Below, one piece after another: positions 1 to 9,195 of a stretch of 18,685 nt of DNA. The notes under the pieces are model-generated. The model searched no databases. It had not been told where the DNA came from and worked only from the letters and a program-made list of their open reading frames with translations. The translations under genes were made by a program, and so were the position numbers. This stretch comes from JAQBGV01 sp032128395. Lineage in GTDB: Bacteria > Planctomycetota > UBA8108 > UBA1146. The stretch is from the NCBI GenBank assembly GCA_032128395.1, contig JAQBGV010000145.1, positions 1 through 18,685 on the forward strand. Direction: 5' to 3'. Each line of letters opens with the position of its first letter. Position 1 is the first letter of the stretch.

Positions 1-2353
1 CGGTCGTCGCGGTGATCCCGTCGGTGGCGAGCCCGGAGAGCGCGGTCGGCGCGCCGCTGATCGCCCCGGTCGCGGCGTCGAAGGCGAGTCCGCCCGGCAG
101 CGGAGTCTCGATTCTCCAGCTGTCGGGGGTCCCGCAGGCGAAGATCGGCACGTTCGGGGTGATCGGGTCACCCAGGAGGTAGACCGAGCTCGCGGCCGGG
201 TAGGCGACGTTGCAGGGGGGCTGGGGGACCACCTCGAGCGTCACGGTCGCGGTCGCGCTCCCGGAGATGTTCGATGCGGTCACGAGGTGGGCGATCGCCG
301 GGCTCAGCGCCGTCGGCGTGCCGCTGATCGTGCCGTTTGCGAGATCGAACGTCAGGCCCGCCGGCAACGCCGGAGCGATGCTCCAGCTGTCGGGGGTCCC
401 GCCGGTCGTCGTCGCCGTGTTCGGCGCGATCGGAAGGTCGAGCTGGTGGACCGCGGACGGCACGGCGTAGACGAGCGTCGCCGGCGCCGGCTGGTTGACG
501 GTGATCCGGATCGAGACGGTGTCCGACCCGGTCACGTTGGTCGCGGTGACGGTGTACTGGGTCAGCGGCGACAACCCCAAGGGCGTTCCGCTGATCGTCC
601 CACTCGCACCGCTGAAGGCGAGCCCAGCGGGCAGCGTGGGTGCGATACTCCAGCTGTCGGGGGCACCGCAGCCGAAGGTCGGCACGTTGTCGGTGATCGG
701 TTCGCCATCGATGTAGATCGCCACCGCGGTCGGGTATTCGAGCGTGCACGGCGCCTGCGGATCGACGGTGATCGTGATCGAGACGCTGGCGGAGCCGGTG
801 ACGTTCGTCGCGGTGATCCCGTAGGTGGCGAGCACGGAGAGCGCGGTCGGCGCCCCGCTGATCGCACCGGTCGCGGCGTCGAAGGCGAGTCCGACCGGCA
901 GCGGAGTGTCGATACTCCAGCTGTCGGGGGTCCCGCAGGCGAAGGTCGGCAGGTTCAGGGCGATCGGATCACCCAGGAGATAGACCGAGTTCGCAGCGGG
1001 GTAGGCGAGGTTGCAAGGAGGCTGCGGGACCACCTCGAGCGTCACGGTCGCGGTCGCGCTCCCGGAGATGTTCGACGCGGTCACGAGGTAGGCGGACGCC
1101 GGGCTCAGCGCCGTCGGCGTGCCGCTGATCGTGCCGTTTCCGAGATCGAGCGTCAGGCCCGCCGGCAGCCCAGGAGCGATGCTCCAGCTGTCGGGGGTCC
1201 CGCCGGTCGTCGTCGGCACGTTCGGCGCGATCGGAAGGTCGAGTTGGTGGACCGCGGTCGGCGTCGAGTAGACGAGGGTCGCCGGCGCTTGCTGGTTGAC
1301 GGTGATCGTGATCGAGACGGTGTCCGAACCGGTCACGTTCGAAGCGGTGACGGTGTGGGTGCCTAGCGCCGAGACGCCGAGGGGCGTTCCGCTGATCGTC
1401 CCGGTCGCGCCGTCGAAGGCGAGCCCAGCAGGCAGCGCGGGCGCGATGCTCCAGCTGTCGGGGGCACCGCAGCCGAAGGTCGGCACGTTGTCGGCGATCG
1501 GGTTCCCGTCGACGTAGATCGCCACCGACGCCGGGTACGCGAGCGTGCACGGAGCCTGCGGATCGACGGTGATCGTGATCGAGACGCTGGCGGAGCCGGT
1601 GACGTTCGTCGCGGTGACCACGTAGGTGGCGAGCGAGGAGAGCGCGGTCGGCGCCCCGCTGATCGCACCGGTCGCGGCGTCGAAGGCGAGCCCGGCCGGC
1701 AGCGGAGTGTCGATACTCCAGCTATCGGGGGTCCCACAGGAGAACGTCGGAACGTTCAGGGCGATCGGATCACCGAGGAGGTAGAGCGCATCGGTGAGCG
1801 GGTAGGCGAGGCTGCAAGGGGGCTGCGGGACCACCTCGAGGTTCACCGTCGCGGTGACGCTCCCCGTGATGTTCGACGCAGTCACGACGTAGTCGGTCGC
1901 CGCGCTGAGCGCAGTCGGCGTGCCGCTGATCACTCCGGTCGCCAGGTCGAACAGGAGGCCCGCGGAGAGCGCGGGAGCGATGCTCCAGCTCGTCGGGGTC
2001 CCGCCGGTCGTCGTCGGCACGTTCGGGGCGATCGGAAGGTCGAGTTGGTGGACCGCGGTCGGCGCCGAGTAGACGAGGGTCGCCGGCGCTTGCTGGTTGA
2101 CGGTGATCGTGATCGAAACGGTGTCCGAACCGGTCACGTTCGAAGCGGTGACGGTGTAGGTGGTCAGCGGCGAGACGCCGACGGGTGTCCCGCCGATCGT
2201 CCCGGTCGCACCGTCGAGGGAGAGTCCGGCCGGCAGTGAGGGAGCGATGCTCCAGCTGTCCGGGGCCCCGCAGCCGAAGGTCGGCACGTTGTCGGTGATC
2301 AGGTCGCCGTCGACGTAGGTCGAGTTCGACACCGGGTACGCGAGAGCGCACGG
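1..2353 (-). repeat. Higher-order 801-bp repeat made of three Ig-like domains
   Basis: The last nine visible domains group into three-domain units at 2353-1553, 1552-752 and 751-1 (partial). Each unit has the order VDG-type domain, cysteine-free HQLDLPIAPN domain, then YLLGDPI domain. The two leftmost units are nearly identical over long stretches of DNA; for example, the segment beginning at 760 recurs at 1561. The unit at 2353 is more diverged. This indicates recent segmental duplication toward the 3' part of the gene. Confidence 0.88.
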
Positions 2354-5300
2354 TGCCTGCGGGTTCACGGTGATCGTGACGGTCGCGGTGTCGCTCCCCG
2401 TCGCGTTGCTCCCGGTGATCGTGAAGCTCGCGGTGGCGCTGACGTCGGTCGGTGTCCCGGTGATCGCACCGGACGCCGCGTCGAGGGAGAGGCCCGCTGG
2501 CAGCGCCGGGGAGACGACCCAGGTGTCCGGGTCCCCGCACGACCAGCTCGGGAGGTTCGCGGTGATCGGCAGACCGGCGAGGTACACCGACACCGGACTC
2601 GCGTAGGCGAGGTTGCACGGTGCCTGCGGCGCGACGGTGATCGTCAAGGTGGCGTCATCCGACCCGGTGACGTTCGCACCGGTCACGAGGTGCACGCTCG
2701 CGGTGACGAGATCGGTCGGGATCCCGCTGATCACACCGGTGACCGGGTGGAGCGAGAGGCCCGCCGGCAGCGCCGGGCTGACGGAGAAGCTGTCCGGGGT
2801 GCCACAGCCGAAGCTCGGCAGGTTCGGGACGATCGAGATCCCCTGCAAGTAGGTCGGGGTCTCGTTGCCGAAGGCGAGGTTGCACGGCGCCTGTGGATCG
2901 ACGGTGATCGAGATCTGGGTGCTGTCCGACCCGGTGACGTTGGTCCCGGTGATCGTGAAGATCCCGGTCCCGGTCACTGCGGCCGGGGTGCCACTGATCA
3001 CGCCGGTCAGAGCATCGAGGAGGAGACCCGCCGGCAGCGCCGGGGAGACGGTCCAGCTCGTCGGATCACCGCACGACCAAGTCGGGACGTTGTCGGTGAT
3101 CGCCAATCCTTGGAGATAGGTCGGTGCGGGGTCGGAGTACGCGAGGTTGCAGGGTGCATTCGGGTCGACGCTGATCGTCAGGGAGACCGTGTCGCTCCCG
3201 CTCGCGTTCGAGCCCGTGACAACGTAGTCCGCGGCCGGCGTGATTGCTGCGGGGGTCCCACTGATCACTCCGGTCGCCGGATCGAGCAGGAGGCCCGCCG
3301 GGAGCGCCGGAGCGACGATCCAGGTGCTGGGAGTTCCGCAGTTCCAGCTCGGGAAGTTCGGGGTGATCGGGGAGCCGGGGAGGTAGTTCGGGGTCAGGTT
3401 GGAATAGCTCAGGCCGCACGGAGCCTGAGGAAGGACCTCGATCGTGATCGTCGTCAAGTCGGCCCCGGTGACGTTCGACGCCGTGATGATGAAGCTGGCG
3501 AGGGGGCTCACCAAGAGGGGAGTCCCCGAGATCACGCCAGTGAGCGGGTTCAGGAGCAGCCCGACGGGGAGAGCCTGGGAGACCACCCAGAGGGTCGGGG
3601 CTCCGCAGCTCACACTCGGGACGTTCGGGGTGATCGCGCTGCCGACCAGGTAGCCCGCACTCGGTGTGGCGTAGCTGAGGTTGCAGGGCGCCTGCGGGTC
3701 GACGGTGATCGAGATCGTGGCGGTGTCGTTCCCCGACACGTTCGAGGCGGTCACCGTGTACGTGCTGAACGGGCTCTCGATCGACGGAGTGCCGGAGAGC
3801 TCACCCGTCAGCGCATCGAAACTCAGCCCCGTCGGCAGCGCCGGCGAGATGCTGAAGCTCGAGGGAGTTCCGCAGGAGAAGCTCGGGAGGTTCGGGGTGA
3901 TCGTCATGCCGACCAGATAGACCGAGCTCGGATCGGAGTACGCGAGGTTGCAAGGCGCCTCTGGGTTCACCGTGATCGTCAGACTGGCGGTATCGCTCCC
4001 GCTCCCGTTCGAAGCGGTGACGGTGTAGGTCGCGGTCAGCGCTTCCGCGGTCGGGGGTGCCATCGATCACTCCGGTGGCCGAGAGCGCGAGCCCGGCCGG
4101 AAGGGCCGGAGCGATGCTCCAGGTGTCCGGAGTCCCGCACGCGAAACTCGGCTGGTTCGGCGTGATCGCCAGGCCGACGGTGTAGGTCGCGACCGGAGCG
4201 GAGTAGACGAGACCGCAGGGAGCCGGCGGGTTGACAGTGATGGTGAGCGTGGTGGTGTCGCTCCCGGTGACGTTCGACGCGGTCACGGTGTGCACGGTCG
4301 CCGGCTGCACCGCGGTCGGGATCCCCTGGATCGTCCCGGTGGTCGCGCTCAGACTCAGCCCACTGGGCAGCGGCGGCGAGATCGCAAAGGAGTCCGGGGT
4401 GCCACAGGAGAAGAGCGCGTGGTTCAGCACGATCGGCGAGCCTACCAAGTAGATCGGCGTCGGGAACTCGTAGGTGAGATTGCACGGCGCCTGCGGATCG
4501 ATGTCGATCGCCAGCGCGACGCTGACGGAGCCGGTCACGTTCGAGGCGGTCACGGTGAAGGTGCCGACCGCGGTCGGGGTCTGCGGAGTTCCGCTGATCT
4601 CACCGTTCGTGTTGTCCAGGCTCAGGCCCGCGGGAAGTGCGGGGGAAACCGACCAGCTCGAGGGGGTCCCGCAGCCGGTGCTCGGCAGGTTCGGAGTGAT
4701 CGGGAGCCCGGCCAAATAGGTCGGGGAGAGATCGGCGTAGGTCAGATTACACGGCGCGAGCGGATCGACGGTGATCGTGATCCCCACGGTCGCACTCCCG
4801 GTCGCATTCGACGCGGTGACGGCGAAGCTGGTCGCCGGCGTCACGCCGGCGGGTGTGCCGGTGATCGCTCCGGTCGCCGGATCGAGGGCGAGCCCCGACG
4901 GCAACGCCGGCGCGATCGTCCAGAGATCCGGAGCCCCGCAGCCGAAACTTGCGATGTTTGCGGTGATCGGCGTCTGATCGATGTAGGTCGGCGCCGAATC
5001 GGAGTATGCGAGCGAGCAGGGCGGCTGGGGGACGACCTCGATGGTGATCGTCGCCGTGGTCGAGCCGGTGATGTTCGACGCGGTGATGGTGTGCGCGCTC
5101 GGGGCACCGATGGAGGTCGGCGTTCCGGAAATCGTCCCGGTCACGGCGTCGAGGAGAAGACCGGCGGGGAGAGCGGGCAGGACCGAGAAGTCGGTCGGAG
5201 GTCCGCACCCGGCGGCCGCGGTGTTCGGGGTGATCGGCAGGTCGAGCTGGTAAACCGCCGCCGGGTTGCTGTAGGTCAGGTTGCACGGAGCTTCCCGGAC

Positions 5301-7001
5301 CACTGCGATCGAGAGCGTGACGCTGTCGGATCCGGTGACGTTCGAGGCGGTGACGGTGTAGTTCGCCGCCGGCGAGGGCCCGGCCGGAGTCCCGGAGATC
5401 ACTCCGGTAGCGGGCGAGATCGCGAGCCCCGCGGGGAGCGCCGGGGCGATCGAGAAGAGGGTCACCGGACCGCAGCCGAAAGTCGGGACGTTCGGCGTGA
5501 TCAGCGCGCCGTCGGTGTAGGTCACGATCAGATCGCTGTAGGTCAGGTTGCAAGGCGCCTGCGGGTTGATCGTGATCGTGATCGACTCGGAGTCGCTGCC
5601 AGTGGGGTTGCTCGCGGTCACGATGTAGCTGACGAGCGAGCTCAGGACGCTCGGGGTGCCGGTGATCTCACCGGTCACGGCGTCGAGCTGCAGACCGGCG
5701 GGGAGCGCAGGGAGGATGCTCCAGGCGGTTGGGGTACCGCAGAGAACGGACGGTGTGTTCGGCGCGATCGCGATCCCCTGCAGGTAGACGACGTTTCGGA
5801 ACGCGTAGGTGAGCTGGCAGGGAGCCTGGGGGACGATCTCGATGGTGACGATCGCCGAGACGGAACCGGAGACGTTCGAGGCTGTCACCGTGTAGTCCGC
5901 GGCCGCCGCGAGCGCGGTCGGTGTGCCGGTGATCTCTCCGGTGACCAGATCGAGGTCCAGCCCGGCGGGGAGCGCGGGAGTGACCGCGAAACTGTCCGCC
6001 AGGCCGCAGCCGACGGTCGGAAGGTTCGGAGTGATCGGAAGATCGAGTTCATAGGCCGCAACCGGGGAGCTGTACGCGAGGGTACAGGGGGCCGCGCGCT
6101 CGATCGTGATCGTCAGATCGACCGTGTCGCTGCCGCTCGCGTTCTGACCGGTGACGGTGAACAGCGTCGCGGCGAGCGTCTGAGCCGGAGTTCCCGAGAT
6201 CGTCCCGGTGGTCGGGTCGAGGGTGAGTCCAGCGGGGAGCGCGGGGGAGATCGACCAGTCGTCGGCGGGGCCACACGCGCTCGAGGCGGTGTTCGGCGTG
6301 ATCGCCGTGCCGTCGGTGTAGATCGGCGCCGGATCGGAGTACGCGAGTCCGCAGGGCGCTTCCGGGTCGACGGTGATCGTCAGATCGATCGAGTCACTGC
6401 CGGTGACGTTCGAAGCGGTGACCGTGAAGGTCGCGAGCGCGGCGACCGCGCTCGGCGTCCCCGAGATCTCACCGGTCAACGCATCGAGGTCGAGCCCGGC
6501 GGGAAGGGGGGGCGCGACGCTGAACGCGTCGGCCGGGCCGCAGCCGAGGCTCGGAAGATTTCGGGTGATCGGCTGTCCGACGACGTAGGTCGCATCGGTG
6601 AGCAGGTACGCCAGACCACAGGGAGCCGGCGGATCGACGACGAGCTGGATGACGAACTCGACGAAGCCCGCCGCGTTCGAAGCCCGAACCCGGTAGGAGT
6701 CGAGTGGCGTCACCGCACTCGGCGTGCCGGTGATCTCCCCCGAAGTAGCGTTCAGCGAGAGACCCGCGGGGAGCGCGGGCGACACCTCGTAGAGCGTGGG
6801 AGCCCCACCGGTGAGGGCGGGGAGCAGCGGGGCGATCGGGAGCCCCTGGATGAGCGGTGCTGGAACCGGATATGAGAGCGCAGATGGAGCGGTGAGACCG
6901 CTGCTACTGCTGCTACTCCCCGGGTTGCAGCCCGCGAGGGCAACGAGACAGATGATCAGGATGCCCGCCGTTACCGGCGGGTGGATGCGAACCGAAAGCA
7001 T
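1..7001 (-). CDS. Giant lipoprotein of tandem Ig-like (He_PIG-type) domains, 3' end outside window, one frameshift
   Basis: A very large surface lipoprotein, probably an adhesive or structural stalk; the exact role is unknown. The chosen ATG at 7001 has GGAGG five bases upstream; an upstream in-frame ATG at 7022 has no such site. Residues 1-25 form a lipoprotein signal with lipobox LAGC (Cys25), followed by a Ser-rich linker. From 6887 to the left edge there are 26 tandem domains of 89 residues (267 bp), the first being 88. Each has the pattern PCxLxY, ITPN, CGxPxxW, PALPAGL, TGxISGTP, YTVTASNVTGS and ITV, typical of putative Ig domains of the He_PIG family. Domain 11 contains one extra G in a G run (4053-4057, plus strand). 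Beyond it the repeats continue perfectly in the shifted frame to base 1, so the coding potential is intact on both sides. The C-terminus lies outside the window. Confidence 0.9.
4053..4057 (-). other. Single-base frameshift in a G5/C5 run of the Ig-repeat gene
   Basis: The minus strand reads GGC ACC CCC GAC where the repeat consensus GTPTA needs GGC ACC CCG ACC. Removing one base of the five-G run restores the Ig-like repeat pattern continuously to the left edge. Without correction, the frame ends at 3801 after about 85 nonsense Arg-rich residues. It may be a consensus error, a recent mutation, or less likely a variable tract. Confidence 0.85.
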
Positions 7002-7057
7002 CGCTCCTCCAAGTTTCTCCACCTCATGGGCGGTCTGCAGAAGGGCTTACTCGAGAC

Positions 7058-7096
7058 GCGGGGTGCTGTCCGTCCGGCATGAGCCGGACTCCCCGC
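7058..7096 (-). other. GC-rich hairpin between the two Ig-domain lipoprotein genes
   Basis: The inner stem GTCCGGC (7072-7078) pairs with GCCGGAC (7083-7089) around an ATGA loop. An outer stem GCGGGG (7058-7063) pairs with CCCCGC (7091-7096). It lies 45 bases past the stop of the upstream lipoprotein gene and ahead of the giant one. There is no T tract, so an ordinary intrinsic terminator is not supported. An attenuator or mRNA-stabilising stem is possible. Confidence 0.5.
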
Positions 7097-7140
7097 ACGT
7101 CGCCTCGAGCTGCACTCCCCCCTCTGCGATGAGTCTTCGT

Positions 7141-8547
7141 CTACGGCACCGGAGTCGGGGCCGGAGTCAGAGTCACCGTCGAATCGTTCTGGATCGGGAT
7201 GACGGAGTACGTCCCACTCAGACCGACCTCGTTGGTGATCGGCAGGAGCGGGTTCGGATTGCCCCAGTTCAGCACGGTCTCGGCGCCAGTGAGGTTGCCG
7301 GTGAGCCACGCCGCTGAGGTTGCGTAGTCGACGAGGACGGCCTCTTTGGGACCATCCGCGAGCAGCAGTTCTGTGAGATCGAAGCTGAAGATGATTCCGA
7401 CCGTGATCGCGTTCGAATGCATCATCGGCTCGAAGAAGTCCGGTCCGGCGCCGCCGTGGAGCGCGGCCAGATCCGCGCCGGGGAAGACCCCGACGGGAGT
7501 GAGCTGGGAATCGGAGTGTCCGAGCGCCATCGAGAGGCCGATGATCGGGGTTGGGAAGGTCGCGTTCGCGCTCCCCTCTTCGAGGAAAAGACGGACCTGG
7601 AACGAGCCGCTCCCGTTGCCGGACTCGTACTCGGCGTCCAAGCTCTCCGCAGTGAAGATGAAGACCGGCGCGATTCGGATCTTCACCTCGGTGCTATCGG
7701 AGCCGTAGCTGTTGCTCGCGGTGATCGTGTACGTGATCTCCCCGGTCTCCACGGTCGGGGACCCGATGATCTCGCCCGTGAGCGAATCGAGACTCAAGCC
7801 GGGGGGAAGGGCGGGATCGACCTCGTAGAGCTCGACCGCACCACAGGCGCTGGACGGCTGATTCGACGGGATCGTGACCGTGGGGGGGTAGACGACGTCG
7901 GGATCGGAGTACGCCAACCCGCAGGGAGCAGGAGTCTCGACCTCGATGAAGATCGCGCGGAGATCGGACCCGGTGACGTTCTCCGCTGTCACGAAGAACT
8001 CGGTGCGAGGAATCACCTCGGTGGGGATTCCCACGATCTCACCGGTCGTCGGATCGAGCAGGAGGCCAGCGGGAAGGGACGGCACGATCGTCCAGCTCGC
8101 GACCGGTCCGCACCCGAAACTCGGCGGGTTCGTCACGACGGAGATCTGCCCGATGTACTTGATGTCCTCATCTTGGTACGCGAGCCCGCAGGGGGCCTGG
8201 GGGTGGATCGTGATCGTCAGGATGATCGACGTCTCGCCACCCGCGTTCTTCGCGGTGACCGTGTAGTCACCGGTCGGAGTGATGAACGCCGGAGTCCCCG
8301 AGATCTGCCCCGTGATCGAATCGAGCGTGAGCCCGGTCGGAAGGTCGGGGGTGACCGAGAACGTGCTCGCATCTCCCGAGAAGGTCGGGGTGGTCGTCAC
8401 CGCGATCCCTTGGAGGAAGATGGAGTTCGTTTCCGAGAAGGAGAGCGCGGTCGGCGCTTGGATCCGGTGGCCTCGTGTCCAGCACCCACTCAGCAGTGAC
8501 AGCGAGGCGGCCAGACAGAAGCAGGTGACCCATCTGGTGCGCAGCAT
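7141..8547 (-). CDS. Lipoprotein with three Ig-like domains and a distinct C-terminal domain
   Basis: The predicted protein of 468 residues starts at the ATG at 8547, which has GGAGGA a few bases upstream; the in-frame upstream ATG at 8577 lacks this site. Residues 1-22 are a lipoprotein signal peptide with lipobox LSGC (Cys22). Three He_PIG-type domains follow at about 32-118, 119-207 and 208-294, with the same PC...CG, GLxLD, GxIxGxP and YTxTAxN signatures as the giant neighbour. The first lacks both cysteines. Residues 295-468 form another domain (FIFTAESL, GSFQVRLFLEEG, GLSMALGHSDSQLTPVG, FSFDL), resembling secreted cohesin-like or beta-sandwich domains; I do not recognise a named family. 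The tail is Thr/Pro-rich. The gene is on the same strand as the giant lipoprotein gene, 139 bp upstream of it, and may be co-transcribed. Surface location is likely; the ligand is unknown. Confidence 0.88.
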   Translation of the reverse strand: MLRTRWVTCFCLAASLSLLSGCWTRGHRIQAPTALSFSETNSIFLQGIAVTTTPTFSGDASTFSVTPDLPTGLTLDSITGQISGTPAFITPTGDYTVTAKNAGGETSIILTITIHPQAPCGLAYQDEDIKYIGQISVVTNPPSFGCGPVASWTIVPSLPAGLLLDPTTGEIVGIPTEVIPRTEFFVTAENVTGSDLRAIFIEVETPAPCGLAYSDPDVVYPPTVTIPSNQPSSACGAVELYEVDPALPPGLSLDSLTGEIIGSPTVETGEITYTITASNSYGSDSTEVKIRIAPVFIFTAESLDAEYESGNGSGSFQVRLFLEEGSANATFPTPIIGLSMALGHSDSQLTPVGVFPGADLAALHGGAGPDFFEPMMHSNAITVGIIFSFDLTELLLADGPKEAVLVDYATSAAWLTGNLTGAETVLNWGNPNPLLPITNEVGLSGTYSVIPIQNDSTVTLTPAPTPVP

Positions 8548-8741
8548 CGTTCCTCCGTAGCACGCTTCTCGAGGCACCCGCGCGACCTCGCCTCGGAGGC
8601 GGCTGCCGGCGGAGCCGAAGCAATTGGTTCTTCCGAGTCCCAGCCGGGGGCCGAGTGCTCGTGGGTCTCACTCCACACCTCGACGCGGAGACCCGGGAAT
8701 TTGGGTTGTCATGGATCGGACGAGAGCTAACCCGAACCCCG

Positions 8742-8750
8742 ATTGTACCA
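8742..8750 (-). promoter_or_regulatory. Candidate extended -10 promoter for the three-Ig lipoprotein gene
   Basis: The minus strand reads TGGTACAAT, an extended -10 element (TGnTACAAT). No good -35 hexamer lies 17 bases upstream. It would give a leader of about 190 bases before the start at 8547. This is pattern recognition only. Confidence 0.3.
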
Positions 8751-9053
8751 CCGTTGGCGAGCGGTGCTATTTACGAATTGAACTTACAGGATGGATTTTC
8801 AGAGCCGGAGGTCGCCTTGAATAACTTCGCCTCGCGCAGGCCCCATTCTCGTCACTGGGGGTTGCCTTCCGCCAATGTTCCCCCACTCGATGCCCGGCAG
8901 GATACGCACAGTACTGCGTGGCGACGCCAAGTGCGTGCTCCCAGGAACCAGGCAGAACCTATTCTATCTCTCTTCATTGACCGCGATTGCCTCGTTCTTC
9001 GGTGAATCGGCCTCGGATTAACAGAATGCACTACAAAAGCCGCCCAACGCCTG

Positions 9054-9059
9054 TACAAT
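9054..9059 (+). promoter_or_regulatory. Candidate -10 element upstream of the beta-helix gene
   Basis: The hexamer TACAAT lies about 137 bases before the GTG start at 9196, and no clear -35 box is visible. It is offered as a weak candidate because it sits in the less GC-rich part of the divergent region. Confidence 0.22.
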
Positions 9060-9195
9060 CCTTTGGATCGCGACGTGCCCCATCCTGGAGGACCGACGTG
9101 GGTGTGCTCCGGCCGCGCTGGTGGTCCGGACCCTCCCCCGGGGAACTGCGCGACCGCCCGAACGGGCTCTTATCGACGAACGAGGGAGGTGAAGT

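Larger units (their letters stand above)
1..6887 (-). repeat. Tandem 267-bp coding repeats (26 Ig-like domains)
   Basis: Domain starts, taken at the Pro of the PC or PA motif, fall every 267 bp: 6623, 6356, 6089, 5822, 5555, 5288, 5021, 4754 and 4487, then 4220, 3955 and on through 2353, 1552, 751 and 217. The only irregular unit, from 4220 to 3956, is 265 bp: one codon is missing and one base is extra. The first domain (6887-6624) is 88 codons. The last domain (217-1) is cut by the window edge. Confidence 0.92.
8548..9195. other. Divergent intergenic region without a convincing gene
   Basis: This 648-bp stretch separates two divergently transcribed exported-protein genes. It is less GC-biased than the flanking genes and contains a short palindrome CGCCTC-G-GAGGCG at 8589-8601. 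Weak promoter-like hexamers face each side. Short open frames here show no coding-type third-position bias, ribosome binding site or recognisable domain. Confidence 0.6.

Noticed and set aside
4053..4057. Programmed ribosomal frameshift in the giant lipoprotein gene
   Set aside because: The minus-strand run is CCCCC within GGC ACC CCC GAC, with no slippery heptamer or clear stimulatory structure. A homopolymer error or mutation is simpler.
2690..6875. Very long plus-strand open frames rich in Arg, Gly and Asp opposite the Ig-repeat gene
   Set aside because: They are antisense shadows created by the regular high-GC codon pattern of the 267-bp repeats; they show no ribosome binding sites and only low-complexity Arg/Asp-rich repeats.
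8655..9005. Plus-strand open frame of 116 codons in the divergent intergenic region
   Set aside because: There is no ribosome binding site, no coding-type third-position bias and no recognisable motif; it lies where promoters and leaders are expected.
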